Origin: Arthrobacter sp. MAHUQ-56 | GTDB taxonomy: Bacteria > Actinomycetota > Actinomycetes > Actinomycetales > Micrococcaceae | Assembly: GCF_019710585.1 (NCBI RefSeq) | Contig: NZ_JAIFZQ010000004.1 | Location: 1-64,000, forward strand | Length of the DNA: 64,000 bases | Reading direction: 5' to 3' | Shown here: positions 28,529 to 37,186 of the stretch, piece after piece | Layout of the letters: the number at the start of each line of letters is the position of its first letter | Position numbering within the stretch: position 1 is the first letter of the stretch | The notes under the pieces: generated by a model | The model's input: only the letters and a program-made list of their open reading frames with translations | What the model was told of the DNA's origin: nothing | Database searches by the model: none | Made by a program: the position numbers and the translations under genes

Positions 28529-29548
28529 TTACTGCGGAGTCAGGGTGAAGGCCGATGCTTCGTCGCCAAAGTCGTCGTTCACGACGACCTTGACAGGGCC
28601 CTTCTTGACGTCGAACGCAATGATTCCCTGGCGTGCGTCGCCGGCATTGACCTCTTCTGTGGGCAGGGCCCCCATGCCTTCGTCCAGGTAGATAAGTTCG
28701 CCCTCTTTGCCGTCCGCATCGTAGACGACGAAGTTCGACGGGGAGGACAGGCTGGTGCCGGTCACCGCCTCCCACGAAACCTTGATGGCCAGGAAGCCGC
28801 CGTTCTTTGGCTCCAAGTAGGACATCTCAGGAATCTCGGCCGTGTAGATGGAGTCCAGGACCCCTACCTTTACCGTGTTGCCTTCGGACACCGTGACCAG
28901 CAAGGAATTGGCGTCCGTGGCGGTTCCCGATGACGGCGCGGCTGCCTGTGAGGCAGATGGAACAGACGCAGGACCGGGGACATTCCGTCCCTCGAGGGCC
29001 TTGGCAGTGATGGTAAGGGTCAGGACAATGCTCAGGATTCCCACGATGATGCTGAGGAGCCACAGCACCCCGGTGATGATCCAAGCCTTCTTCTTGTTCT
29101 CCGGGTAGCCCTCCAGCGGGCGGCCGTCCTTGTCCCGGGTGTTTCCGGTCAAGGTCATGATGAGATCCACGATGGCCCAGATGCCTGCGCCGCCGGCCGT
29201 CAGCAGCTTGGCGACAGCGGAGCCGGTCTTGCCGAGGTAGAACCGGTCCGCCCCAAACGTACCCAGCAGAAGGGACAGGATCCAGGTGGTGACGAAGGAC
29301 TTCCCCGGCCCGTCAGCATAGGGCATGTGCCCATAGGGACCGGGCTGGTATCCGCCCTGCTGTCCTTCCGGGAACTGCCCGCCAGAGCTGGACGGTGCAG
29401 GGTAGCCGGACGGTGCTGGGTAGCCAGACGGTGCAGGGTAGCCGGACGGTGCACCGGAGCCCGACGGTCCCGGATAAACCAACGGGGCAGGCGGAATCGG
29501 CGGAGCTGACGGGCCGTCCTGGGGCAGGTGCGGACTGGGGTGGCTCAT
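28529..29548 (-). CDS. TM2-domain protein with DUF4352-like C-terminus
   Basis: A 339-residue protein. The cytoplasmic N-terminus is Pro/Gly/Ser/Tyr-rich with repeats of PSGYPA (about residues 30-60). A TM2 domain follows (about 85-150: FVTTWILSLLLGTFGADRFYLG with its typical loop), then a third helix (about 160-185) and an extracytoplasmic beta-rich domain (about 215-335) like DUF4352. ATG 29548 has AAAGGAAG close upstream. The role is unknown; TM2 pairs with surface sensing or secretion in other bacteria. The repeat tract corresponds to an 18-bp DNA minisatellite. Confidence 0.75.
   Translation of the reverse strand: MSHPSPHLPQDGPSAPPIPPAPLVYPGPSGSGAPSGYPAPSGYPAPSGYPAPSSSGGQFPEGQQGGYQPGPYGHMPYADGPGKSFVTTWILSLLLGTFGADRFYLGKTGSAVAKLLTAGGAGIWAIVDLIMTLTGNTRDKDGRPLEGYPENKKKAWIITGVLWLLSIIVGILSIVLTLTITAKALEGRNVPGPASVPSASQAAAPSSGTATDANSLLVTVSEGNTVKVGVLDSIYTAEIPEMSYLEPKNGGFLAIKVSWEAVTGTSLSSPSNFVVYDADGKEGELIYLDEGMGALPTEEVNAGDARQGIIAFDVKKGPVKVVVNDDFGDEASAFTLTPQ
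29390..29461. repeat. 18-bp coding minisatellite in the TM2 gene
   Basis: Four copies of GGACGGTGCAGGGTAGCC (29390, 29408, 29426, 29444), the last with a few changes. Each unit encodes six residues of the PSGYPA type on the minus strand, so gain or loss of a unit keeps the frame. Confidence 0.9.
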
Positions 29549-29879
29549 GGATCTTCCTTTTGTGGATGTGTGAGGGTGGCAACTCAAGGAACGGGACGCG
29601 GCATGCGGCCGCGGCCCGCTACAAGGCGCGCCGGAGGTGGGAAGCGTGGAGCGGAGGCAGGGGTGGCTGACCGGAGGCTGGTGCAGAGTCAACACAGCCG
29701 GGCCACGTCCGTGGCGTGGAAGTTTCCAGTCCCATGCTTGCCCCCAAAGCTGGAAAGTATTTGTCCAACGACCTTACTATCCGGGATACAGAACTGCGAT
29801 GGGCAGAAATACCCATCGCAGTTGGACAGTTGATGACCCGGCCGGCAACCCGGCCGGCCTGGCAGACAGCCGGGCCAGG
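29549..29879. other. 331-bp intergenic region with hairpins
   Basis: No credible gene. The left part is the upstream region of the TM2 gene. The right part holds hairpins: AACTGCGATGGG with its complement (29792-29823), a GGCCGG-type palindrome (29838-29858) and CCTGGC/GCCAGG (29858-29879) immediately after the stop of the 159-residue gene. Confidence 0.7.
29792..29823 (-). terminator. hairpin, probable terminator
   Basis: A 12-base perfect stem (AACTGCGATGGG) with the 8-base loop CAGAAATA, about 57 bases after the stop of the 159-residue gene on the minus strand. Confidence 0.65.
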
Positions 29880-30359
29880 TTACAGCTGGGAGGCCGTGGT
29901 GAAGAGCCGGACGGCGTCGCGCATGGACGCGCGGGCACGCTTGCGGTCACCGGCGGCGTCATAGGCGCAGCTCAACCGGAACCAGGACCGCCAGTCATCT
30001 GGAGCGGCCTCGGCTTCGGCACGGTACTTTTCGAATTCCGCGTCCGCGGCTGCCCGCACGATACGGCCACCGGGTGTGCGCGGCAGTTCGTCCACGGGCA
30101 GCCCGCCTTCGGCTTCGAGGACCTTGGCCATCTGTTCGGTCCGGGCGCCGAACAAGAGCTCGCGGATCAGGGCCCACGCGCCGATGACGGGCAGCACCAG
30201 GTAGGCGGCGCCGATGGCCTTGGCCGTCAGGTTGCTGTCACCCAGCAGCAGGACCGAGCGCTGGAAGGACACCACCAGGTAGAAGACCAGCAGCAGCGTC
30301 ACTGCGCCCACCCAGATCTTGGTGCGGTTCCTCCGGAAACCGGAGAGGAGCGAGTCCAC
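29880..30359 (-). CDS. membrane protein with TPR-like C-terminus
   Basis: A 159-residue protein with two N-terminal helices (about residues 15-35, IWVGAVTLLLVFYLVVSF, and 48-68, AIGAAYLVLPVIGAWALI) and a soluble end with a single TPR-like helix pair (DWRSWFRLSCAYDAAGDRKRARASMRDAVRLF, split here only for description). The start is GTG 30359, four bases after the dapB stop, so it is translationally linked to dapB. The function is not known. Similar small proteins follow dapB in related genomes, as far as I recall; this is not verified. Confidence 0.65.
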   Translation of the reverse strand: MDSLLSGFRRNRTKIWVGAVTLLLVFYLVVSFQRSVLLLGDSNLTAKAIGAAYLVLPVIGAWALIRELLFGARTEQMAKVLEAEGGLPVDELPRTPGGRIVRAAADAEFEKYRAEAEAAPDDWRSWFRLSCAYDAAGDRKRARASMRDAVRLFTTASQL

Positions 30360-30362
30360 GGC

Positions 30363-31133
30363 CTAGAGCCCCAGGTCCAGGTAGCCGTCGAGGCCGACGG
30401 TGAGCCCGGGATGTGCCGCGACGTTGCGCACCCCCAGGAGCACGCCGGGCATGAAGGAAGCGCGGTCAAAGGAATCGTGGCGCAGGGTCAGCTGTTCCCC
30501 GGGACCGCCCAGCAGGACTTCCTGGTGGGCCACGAGGCCGCGGAGCCGCACGCTGTGGACGCGCACGCCGTCCACTTCGCAGCCGCGGGCTCCGGCGATT
30601 TCGCTGGTGGTGGCGTCCGGGCTGGGCGGCAGCGCTGCCGCAGCCCGCTCCGCCGCAATGAGCTGGGCAGTGCGCACGGCGGTGCCGGAGGGGGCGTCCA
30701 CCTTGTCCGGGTGGTGCAGTTCGATGATTTCCACCGATTCGAAGTACTTGGATGCCTTGGCAGCGAAGGCCGAGGCCAACACCGAGCCCAGAGCGAAGTT
30801 GGGGGCAATCAGCACCCCCGTCTGCGGGTGCTGTGCGAGCAGGGATTCGAGCGCGGACAGCCTGCCCGCGTCCCAGCCGGTGGTGCCCACCACGGCGTGA
30901 ATCCCGTGCTCGACGGCGAAGCGGACGTTTTCTTCGGTGCTTTCGGGCACCGTCAGGTCCACCACGTACTGGGCGCCGGCGGCTGCCACCTGGTCCAGCG
31001 AGTCACCCCGCCCCAAGGCTGCGACGAGCTTCATGTCGGGCGCGGCGTCGACGGCCTTGACGGCCTCGGCGCCCATGCGTCCATTGGCGCCCAGGACGGC
31101 CACCAGTTTGGGTGCGGAGTGTTGTTCGGTCAT
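30363..31133 (-). CDS. dapB: 4-hydroxy-tetrahydrodipicolinate reductase
   Basis: A 256-residue NAD(P)H-dependent reductase, the step after DapA. The nucleotide-binding loop is VLGANGRMG (about 12-20), the conserved VVGTTG lies near 81, and the substrate motif ELHHPDKVDAPSGTA near 140 carries the catalytic His and Lys. ATG 31133 lies 7 bases after TAGGCT, without a ribosome-binding site. The moaE stop is about 110 bases upstream on the same strand, so dapB has its own promoter. Confidence 0.94.
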   Translation of the reverse strand: MTEQHSAPKLVAVLGANGRMGAEAVKAVDAAPDMKLVAALGRGDSLDQVAAAGAQYVVDLTVPESTEENVRFAVEHGIHAVVGTTGWDAGRLSALESLLAQHPQTGVLIAPNFALGSVLASAFAAKASKYFESVEIIELHHPDKVDAPSGTAVRTAQLIAAERAAAALPPSPDATTSEIAGARGCEVDGVRVHSVRLRGLVAHQEVLLGGPGEQLTLRHDSFDRASFMPGVLLGVRNVAAHPGLTVGLDGYLDLGL

Positions 31134-31140
31134 GCCGTTA

Positions 31141-31146
31141 AGCCTA
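31141..31146 (-). promoter_or_regulatory. -10 box for leaderless dapB
   Basis: TAGGCT on the minus strand with 7 bases to ATG 31133. Confidence 0.5.
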
Positions 31147-31244
31147 CCGGCGAGGCCGCCCCGTGCAGGAACCGGGCCGCGTGCGTTACCTCGCAGGAAG
31201 CAGCCGGATAACCTACGGATATCCGTACGTTTTACGGCGAGCCC

Positions 31245-31721
31245 TCAGCCGCCTGCGCCGACCCATTCCACGGTCCCGTCGGAGAAGAACTGTTCCTTCC
31301 AGATGGGGACCTGCTCCTTGATCCGGTCCACCAGCTCGGAGCAGACAGCGAAGGCCTGGCCCCGGTGCGCGGCAGAAACAGCGCACACAAGCGCGGGATC
31401 ACCGATTTCCAGCACCCCGATCCTGTGCGCCGCCCAGATCCGGACCGGCTGCTGCACGGCATCCCCGCCGTTGTCCCCGGCAGCGTTCTGCTCGGCAACA
31501 AGCCGCGCGACGACGTCGGCCATCACCTGGTGCGCCGTGGGGTGCGCACTGTAACTGAGCCGCTGAACTGCCTTGCCGCCGTCGTGGTTGCGGACCACGC
31601 CGCTGAAGCTGACCACCGCGCCGGCGGTATCGCTCTCCACGGCGGCGATCGCCTGGTCAACGGAGATGGGCTCCGCGCTCAGGACGGCGGATACCACCTC
31701 GAATGCTGCTTCAGTGCCCAT
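31245..31721 (-). CDS. moaE: molybdopterin synthase catalytic subunit MoaE
   Basis: A 158-residue large subunit that transfers sulfur from thiocarboxylated MoaD to cPMP. The motifs are AVVSFSGVVRNHD (about 35-47), WAAHRIGVLEIGD (about 95-107) and PIWKEQFFSDG with the active-site Lys (about 140-150). Its ATG lies inside the 3' end of the mog gene (11-base overlap), so it is the last gene of a coupled moeA-moaC-mog-moaE run. The partner moaD is on the opposite strand 5 kb away, in the same island. Confidence 0.92.
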   Translation of the reverse strand: MGTEAAFEVVSAVLSAEPISVDQAIAAVESDTAGAVVSFSGVVRNHDGGKAVQRLSYSAHPTAHQVMADVVARLVAEQNAAGDNGGDAVQQPVRIWAAHRIGVLEIGDPALVCAVSAAHRGQAFAVCSELVDRIKEQVPIWKEQFFSDGTVEWVGAGG

Positions 31722-32241
31722 GTCCGCCTTCCAGCTGGTCGCAGAGGTGCCCGATCACCGGGTCCAGGACAGTCAGTCCGTCCATGACCCCTTTCGGTGA
31801 ACCGGGCAGATTCACTATAAAGGTTTGTCCGGCTGCGCCTGCAAAGCCCCGGCTCAGTGCTGCCAGGGGCGTCTTGGCGGCGCCGGCGCGCCGGATGGCT
31901 TCCATGATCCCCGGGATTTCCCGGTCGAGGAAGGGAAGGGTGACGTCCGGGGTCCGGTCATCGGGGCTCAGGCCCGTGCCTCCGCTGGTGATGACGACGG
32001 CGGGACGCTGGGTCAGGAGCGCCCGGATGGCGCCTGCCACGGGCTCCCCGTCGGGAACCACCATCGGCGGGAAGACGTCGAAGCCGTGCTCGGTCAGCCA
32101 GTCGGCGATGACGGGGCCGGTCTCGTCGTCGTAGATCCCCGCCGCGGCGCGGGTGGAGGCGATCACGATGCCGGCCTTGCGCCCCTGCACGTCGCCGTGC
32201 CGGTGCGGTTCCGGGACATCCAGGATTCCAGGGTTGGTCAC
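31711..32241 (-). CDS. MogA/MoaB-family molybdopterin adenylyltransferase-type protein
   Basis: A 176-residue MoCF-biosynthesis fold protein that adenylylates molybdopterin before molybdate insertion. The motifs are [17 protein letters not shown] (about 24-40), [15 protein letters not shown] (about 85-99, the MPT-binding loop) and NLPGSPKGV (about 150). The start GTG 32241 overlaps the moaC stop by 4 bases (GTGA). MogA and MoaB cannot be separated with certainty by sequence alone. Confidence 0.9.
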   Translation of the reverse strand: MTNPGILDVPEPHRHGDVQGRKAGIVIASTRAAAGIYDDETGPVIADWLTEHGFDVFPPMVVPDGEPVAGAIRALLTQRPAVVITSGGTGLSPDDRTPDVTLPFLDREIPGIMEAIRRAGAAKTPLAALSRGFAGAAGQTFIVNLPGSPKGVMDGLTVLDPVIGHLCDQLEGGHGH

Positions 32242-32732
32242 AGTGCCCAGTCCCCGCTCTTGCCGCCGCTCTTGGCCAGCACCAGGATGTCCGTTACGAC
32301 CGCGTGCTTGTCCACGGCCTTGATCATGTCATAGACGCTCAGAGCCGCCACCGAGGCGGCGGTCAGGGCTTCCATCTCAACGCCTGTGACCCCCCGTGTC
32401 TTGACGCTGGCCTTGATGGTGACCGCGGACGGGCCGAGGTCAAAGTCGACGGTGACTTTCGAGATGGGCAGCGGGTGGCAGAGCGGGATCAGTTCCGGAG
32501 TCTTCTTGGCGGCCATGATGCCGGCCACGCGGGCAACTGCCAGGGCATCACCCTTGGGAAGGCCGCCGGTACCAAGGAGTTCCATCACCTCGGCGGTGGT
32601 GTGGACGGTGGCGGTGGCTGTGGCTTCCCGCGTTGTCTCTGCCTTGGCGGAGACGTCCACCATCTGGGCGCTGCCGTCCTGGCGCAGGTGCGTCAAGGCT
32701 GCCGGTGTCTGTTCTGAATTCACAGCATCCAT
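32238..32732 (-). CDS. moaC: cyclic pyranopterin monophosphate synthase MoaC
   Basis: A 164-residue enzyme that converts the MoaA product to cPMP. Visible are AQMVDVSAK (about 23-31), the active-site strand LIPLCHPLP (about 84-92), [10 protein letters not shown] (about 122) and YDMIKAVDK with the catalytic Asp and Lys (about 138-146). It overlaps the end of moeA by 13 bases and the start of mog by 4. Confidence 0.94.
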   Translation of the reverse strand: MDAVNSEQTPAALTHLRQDGSAQMVDVSAKAETTREATATATVHTTAEVMELLGTGGLPKGDALAVARVAGIMAAKKTPELIPLCHPLPISKVTVDFDLGPSAVTIKASVKTRGVTGVEMEALTAASVAALSVYDMIKAVDKHAVVTDILVLAKSGGKSGDWAL

Positions 32733-33970
32733 ACTTCCACCTCATCCCCTGCGGCGAGCGCAGAGACGCCTTCGGGGACGTGGACCAGGACGTTCGAGCC
32801 TGCGAGCGCGTGCATCAGGTGCGAGCTTTCGCCGCCTTCCAGGTGCACGGTGCCGTCCGCGCGCAGGCTGCCGCGGCGGACCTGGTGCTTCTGCCCTGGC
32901 GAGGTGAGTGCCTGGCCCAGGCGGGCGCGGAGCGGCAGCCTGGGCGCCGGTGCCCCCAGCAGTGTTGCCAGGGCCGGCCGGAGGAACATTTCGAAGGACA
33001 CCAGGCAGCTGACCGGGTTGCCTGGAAAGCCCAGGAAAGGGACGCCGTCAAACGTTCCCATCCCCTGCGGTCCGCCCGGCTGCATGGCCACGTGCAGGAA
33101 TTCCACGGCCTGGTCCGCCATCGCCTGGCGCACCACCTCGTAGGCGCCTTTGCTGACTCCGCCCGTGGTGACGATCAGGTCGACTCCCTGGCCTTTGGAA
33201 CGCAGCAGGTTCCGCAGTTCGTCCGGGTTGTCCGTGGAGATCCCGGCGCGCCTCACAGCCAGGCCTGCCTGCCGCATGGCCGCTTCCAGCAGGGTGCCGT
33301 TGGCGTCGTAGATCCTGCCCGGCTCCAACGTATGTCCAGGTTCCACCACCTCGTCCCCGGTGGCCACGAGCAGGACGGCCGGGGCCCGGTATACCTCGAC
33401 GTCCGGGATGCCGAGCGCGGCGAGCAGCCCCAGCTGCGCCGGGCCCAGGAACGTCCCGGCGGCCAGCGCCCGCTCCCCCAAGGGGATGTCGCTGCCGTCG
33501 GCGCGCACGTAGGTTCCGGCCTGCACGGCGGGCAGCTTCACGGAGGCTCCGTACCCCGCGTCCACAAAGTGGTCCGGCGCGGCGCGTTCAATGGGTACGA
33601 CGGCGTCGGCCCCCGCCGGGATCATGGCACCGGTCATGATGGGAGCGGCCGTCCCGGGCTCCAGGGGCTGCGGACGCGACCCTGCAGGAACCGGGGGCAT
33701 GATGCGAAGGTCCGCGCCGCCGTCGGGAATGTCCCCGGAACGGACGGCATAGCCGTCCATCTGGGAGTTGGCGAAGGGCGGCAGGCTGACCGGCGCGGTT
33801 ATGTCCCGCACCAGGCCCCGGCCCAGTGCCTGGCTCAGCGGAAGTGTTTCGGTGCGGTCCGCAGCCCGGACCGCGTGGAGGAGGTCCACGACGGCGGCGG
33901 CATGATCCGCAACGGAGCGTGCATGCCCTGCTGCGGGCTGGGCATGGCCGTGCTGGGGATGGCTGGTCAT
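32720..33970 (-). CDS. moeA: molybdopterin molybdenumtransferase MoeA
   Basis: A 416-residue gephyrin-like enzyme that inserts molybdate into adenylated molybdopterin. The N-terminal domain has [15 protein letters not shown] (about 50-64), the MoCF domain has [12 protein letters not shown] (about 265-276) with the catalytic Asp of the family in the preceding helix region, and [15 protein letters not shown] (about 310-324) follows; the last 70 residues form the beta-barrel domain IV. AAGG lies 7 bases before ATG 33970. It is the first Moco gene behind the oxidoreductase gene, 24 bases away. Confidence 0.93.
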   Translation of the reverse strand: MTSHPQHGHAQPAAGHARSVADHAAAVVDLLHAVRAADRTETLPLSQALGRGLVRDITAPVSLPPFANSQMDGYAVRSGDIPDGGADLRIMPPVPAGSRPQPLEPGTAAPIMTGAMIPAGADAVVPIERAAPDHFVDAGYGASVKLPAVQAGTYVRADGSDIPLGERALAAGTFLGPAQLGLLAALGIPDVEVYRAPAVLLVATGDEVVEPGHTLEPGRIYDANGTLLEAAMRQAGLAVRRAGISTDNPDELRNLLRSKGQGVDLIVTTGGVSKGAYEVVRQAMADQAVEFLHVAMQPGGPQGMGTFDGVPFLGFPGNPVSCLVSFEMFLRPALATLLGAPAPRLPLRARLGQALTSPGQKHQVRRGSLRADGTVHLEGGESSHLMHALAGSNVLVHVPEGVSALAAGDEVEVWML

Positions 33971-33993
33971 GGGTACGCCTTCGGTCGCTGCCT

Positions 33994-35682
33994 TCAGGAT
34001 TTCACGTCCACTCTAACCGTGTGGAATCCAGTGGCCCCGTCAGGGGCCGGCGGCCGTTGCGTTTCATCCTGGACGATGCCCCGCAGGTCGGTGGCCCGGA
34101 CCTGGACCTCGTACTGCCCCGGGGTGAGGTCTGCGCCCAGCTTCCACTGGTACCAGGTGTCATGTGAAATGCCGGGGGCCAGCTCCGCCGCGCGCCACGG
34201 TCCCCGGTTGATCCGCAGTTCCACTTTCCCTATGCCCGTGTGCTGTGCCCAGGCCACGCCGGCGAAAACAACGGTTCCGGCGCTGACCGGGCGTCCGCTG
34301 CGGGGCACGTCGATCCGCGACGAGGTCTTGACGGGGCCGCGCTCGGACCAGCCGCGGGGAGTCCAGTAGCCCGCGTCGTCGGCGAACCTGGTGACCTTGA
34401 GCTCCGTGACCCATTTGGTGGCCGACACGTACCCGTACAGGCCCGGGACCACCAAGCGGACAGGGAACCCGTGCTCAAGCGGCAGCGGTTCGCCGTTCAT
34501 GCCGACGGCGAGCAGGGCGTCCCGGCCTTCGTCCGCCAGGACGTCCAGCGGTGTGCCGGCGGTCCAGCCGTCGGCGCTGCCGGAGAGCACCATGTCCGCC
34601 CCTTCACGCGGACGGGCCTGGGCGAGCAGTCCGCGGACCGGCCAGCCCAGCCAGCGGGCGTTCCCGATCAGATCCCCGCCCACGGCGTTGGAGACGCAGG
34701 CGATGGTGATGTGCCGCTCCACCAGTGGTTTGGCCAGGAGTTCGGCGAGGTTCAGTTCCACCTCCCGGTCCACCATCCCGGTCACCTTCAGTGTCCATTG
34801 GTCCGGGTTGACCGAGGGAACGGACAAGGCTGTGTCGATCCGGTAGAAATCCCGGTTCGGGGTGACCAGTGGCTGCGTTCCGGGTACGCCCGCTTCTGCA
34901 CCTGTTGGGATGTCCGGCGCCGGTGACGCGGCGGCGGGCAGTCTGAGGCGGGCCCTGGCTTCGCTGACGGCGACCGCGGCACCGCGCCATATCAGGGCGG
35001 CTGCCCCGCCCAGGGCGGATGCGGCACACGTCACGGCAAGGGCCTGCAGGAAGCTGCGGCGCGGCTGGCTCCCCGGGACGGGCTCCGCCTCGCGCGCCTG
35101 CAGCCTACGGATCAGGAACCGCAGCAGGAAGGCGGCGACGAGCGCGGCCACCACCGGGAGCGTCAAGGCGGCCGGGGTTGCCTGGGCGCGGGTCAGAACG
35201 GCGGCAGCACCGGCGAGGCCGAACAGCCCTGACAGTGCCACGCCGGCAAACCGGCGGCGATCCTCCAGCATGCCGGCCAGCCCGGCCAGCGCGGCGATGA
35301 CCAGCGCCATGCCGGCCAGGAGCGCTGCCTTGTCAGCAGTGCCGAAAAGCGAAATGGCCCAGTCCTTGAGGCCCGGCGGGACGGCGTCGATGACGGCACC
35401 GCCAACGGCTGTCAGTGGCGACAGTGAGGGGCTGGCAAAACCGGCCAGCAGCTCCCCTGCCACCACGCCGCCGGCAATGGCTGCGATGCCGGCGGCGGCT
35501 GCCAGGCCTCCATGCCTCGTTGGCGCTGCCTCTTGCCGCATGCGACTGTCCGTTCGCTCCCCAAGGCCCGCTCCGCCGTCGTGCGTTGCGCTGGCCGGGG
35601 ACTCCACCTCCAGCTTAGTTTGGCCGGCAGTCCCATGCGCCGTCCCTTTCCCAGCGGTCCACCGGCGACTCGGAAGGGTCAC
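33994..35682 (-). CDS. membrane-anchored sulfite-oxidase-like molybdenum enzyme
   Basis: A 562-residue fusion. Residues about 55-250 contain about five membrane helices and a basic cytoplasmic loop with RRSFLQALAVTCAASALGG, which looks like a degenerate Tat-type or anchor segment. Residues about 285-450 form the molybdopterin-binding sulfite-oxidase fold with the expected molybdenum-ligand cysteine in ITIACVSNAVGGDLIG (about 335). Residues about 455-560 are the Mo-co dimerisation domain. No haem motif is present. It precedes moeA by 24 bases, so the enzyme and its cofactor genes share an operon. The start (GTG 35682) is uncertain; ATG 35541 is an alternative. The substrate is unknown. Confidence 0.83.
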   Translation of the reverse strand: MTLPSRRWTAGKGTAHGTAGQTKLEVESPASATHDGGAGLGERTDSRMRQEAAPTRHGGLAAAAGIAAIAGGVVAGELLAGFASPSLSPLTAVGGAVIDAVPPGLKDWAISLFGTADKAALLAGMALVIAALAGLAGMLEDRRRFAGVALSGLFGLAGAAAVLTRAQATPAALTLPVVAALVAAFLLRFLIRRLQAREAEPVPGSQPRRSFLQALAVTCAASALGGAAALIWRGAAVAVSEARARLRLPAAASPAPDIPTGAEAGVPGTQPLVTPNRDFYRIDTALSVPSVNPDQWTLKVTGMVDREVELNLAELLAKPLVERHITIACVSNAVGGDLIGNARWLGWPVRGLLAQARPREGADMVLSGSADGWTAGTPLDVLADEGRDALLAVGMNGEPLPLEHGFPVRLVVPGLYGYVSATKWVTELKVTRFADDAGYWTPRGWSERGPVKTSSRIDVPRSGRPVSAGTVVFAGVAWAQHTGIGKVELRINRGPWRAAELAPGISHDTWYQWKLGADLTPGQYEVQVRATDLRGIVQDETQRPPAPDGATGFHTVRVDVKS

Positions 35683-35709
35683 GACTGTGATGCGTGGCTC
35701 ATCGTGGCG

Positions 35710-35715
35710 TAGCCT
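35710..35715 (+). promoter_or_regulatory. -10 box for leaderless moaA
   Basis: TAGCCT, 6 bases before ATG 35722, in the 39-base gap between the divergent oxidoreductase and moaA starts. Confidence 0.5.
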
Positions 35716-35721
35716 GAATTC

Positions 35722-36849
35722 ATGAGTGTCCAGCTAGGCATGCCGCAGCCAAGGCAGGAGGCAGCGCCGACGCTGCCCGCCGTTCCCCCCAGCCGGCCTG
35801 CGGACGCGCCTGCCGGACTGACGGACCGGTACGGCCGCCGCGCCACGGACATGCGCCTGTCGCTGACGGACAAATGCAATCTCCGCTGCACGTACTGCAT
35901 GCCCGCGGAGGGCCTTGAGTGGCTCGCAAAGCAGGCCGTCATGTCGGCAGAAGAAATCATGCGGATTGTCCGTGTGGGCGTGGAGCAGTTGGGGGTCCGT
36001 GAACTCCGGCTCACCGGCGGCGAGCCGCTGGTCAGGCACGACCTGGTGGATATCATCGCCGCCCTGCGCCGGAACCACCCGGACCTGCCGATTTCGATGA
36101 CTACCAACGGGGTTGGTTTGGCCAAGAAGGCCGCGGCGCTCAAGGCGGCCGGCCTGACCCGGATCAACGTGTCGCTGGACTCCCTGCACGAGGAAACGTT
36201 CACCAAACTGACCCGGCGGCCCTTCCTGGACCAGGTCCTGGCCGGCGTGGACGCCGCATGGGCAGCAGGGCTGGGCCCCGTGAAGCTCAATGCGGTGCTG
36301 ATGCGCGGCATCAACGACGCCGAGTCGCCGCAGCTGCTGGCATGGGCCCTGGAACGCGGCTACGAACTCCGCTTCATCGAACAGATGCCGCTGGATGCCG
36401 ACCACGGCTGGACCCGCCGGAACATGATCACCGCGGCCGAGATCCGCGAACTGCTCTCCCGGGACTTCGTCCTGAGTCCCGACCGCCGGGCCCGTGACGG
36501 CGCACCCGCGGAACGTTTTGAAGTACGACGGCGGCCGGCGGGTTCTGCGGAGCCGGACGGTCCCGTGCTGGGAACCGTGGGGATTATTGCCTCAGTCACC
36601 GAGCCGTTTTGCTCGGACTGCCGCCGCACCAGGATCACTGCCGAGGGCAAGATCATGAGCTGCCTGTTTTCCCGGGAGGAATTCGACCTGCTGGGCCTGC
36701 TGCGTTCAGGGGCCGGGGACGACGAACTGGCCCGGCGGTGGCAGGATGCCATGTGGATCAAACCAAAAGCCCACGGCATGGACCACGTGGGCCTTGACGC
36801 TCCGGACTTCGTCCAGCCGGACCGCAGCATGAGCGCCATCGGGGGCTGA
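35722..36849 (+). CDS. moaA: GTP 3',8-cyclase MoaA
   Basis: A 375-residue radical-SAM enzyme starting Moco synthesis from GTP. The N-terminal cluster cysteines are Cys52, Cys56 and Cys59 (DKCNLRCTYCMP); the C-terminal cluster lies in FCSDCRRTRIT and MSCLFS (about 294-316). The C-terminus ends in Gly-Gly, required for activity in the family. About 30 residues of Pro/Ala-rich leader precede the domain. moaD follows after 7 bases. Confidence 0.95.
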   Translation: MSVQLGMPQPRQEAAPTLPAVPPSRPADAPAGLTDRYGRRATDMRLSLTDKCNLRCTYCMPAEGLEWLAKQAVMSAEEIMRIVRVGVEQLGVRELRLTGGEPLVRHDLVDIIAALRRNHPDLPISMTTNGVGLAKKAAALKAAGLTRINVSLDSLHEETFTKLTRRPFLDQVLAGVDAAWAAGLGPVKLNAVLMRGINDAESPQLLAWALERGYELRFIEQMPLDADHGWTRRNMITAAEIRELLSRDFVLSPDRRARDGAPAERFEVRRRPAGSAEPDGPVLGTVGIIASVTEPFCSDCRRTRITAEGKIMSCLFSREEFDLLGLLRSGAGDDELARRWQDAMWIKPKAHGMDHVGLDAPDFVQPDRSMSAIGG

Positions 36850-36856
36850 CAAGACA

Positions 36857-37123
36857 ATGCAAGTACGTTACTTCGCTGCCGCACGCGCCGCCGCCGGTTT
36901 CGAGGAAGAGAAGTTCGACCTGCCCGAAGGGGCCACCGTGGCCGACCTCCTGCAGGCAGTACTTGCCGTGGAGCGGCCGGAGCCGCCGGCCGGCACCCCG
37001 CCCCTGGCGAGGATCCTCGCCCGCAGCAGCTTCCTGTTGAATGAAGTGGCCGTCCGCGATCACGCGACCGTGCTGGGTGCCGACGACGTGGTGGATGTGC
37101 TGCCTCCGTTCGCCGGCGGGTAG
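36857..37123 (+). CDS. moaD: molybdopterin synthase sulfur carrier subunit MoaD
   Basis: An 88-residue ubiquitin-like sulfur carrier ending in the expected double glycine (DVLPPFAGG), which is thiocarboxylated and feeds MoaE. VRYFAAARAAAGFEEE at the N-terminus is typical of the family. It sits 7 bases after moaA. The activating adenylyltransferase (MoeB type) is not in this window. Confidence 0.92.
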   Translation: MQVRYFAAARAAAGFEEEKFDLPEGATVADLLQAVLAVERPEPPAGTPPLARILARSSFLLNEVAVRDHATVLGADDVVDVLPPFAGG

Positions 37124-37186
37124 GACTTTCCCGCCTCGGGGAGCCGCCCCGCTTTGAATGTCAGTGCCTCGTTGGATGATGTTCGT

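Noticed and set aside
35683..35721. Moco riboswitch in the oxidoreductase-moaA space
   Set aside because: Only 39 bases separate the divergent starts, far too short for that element.
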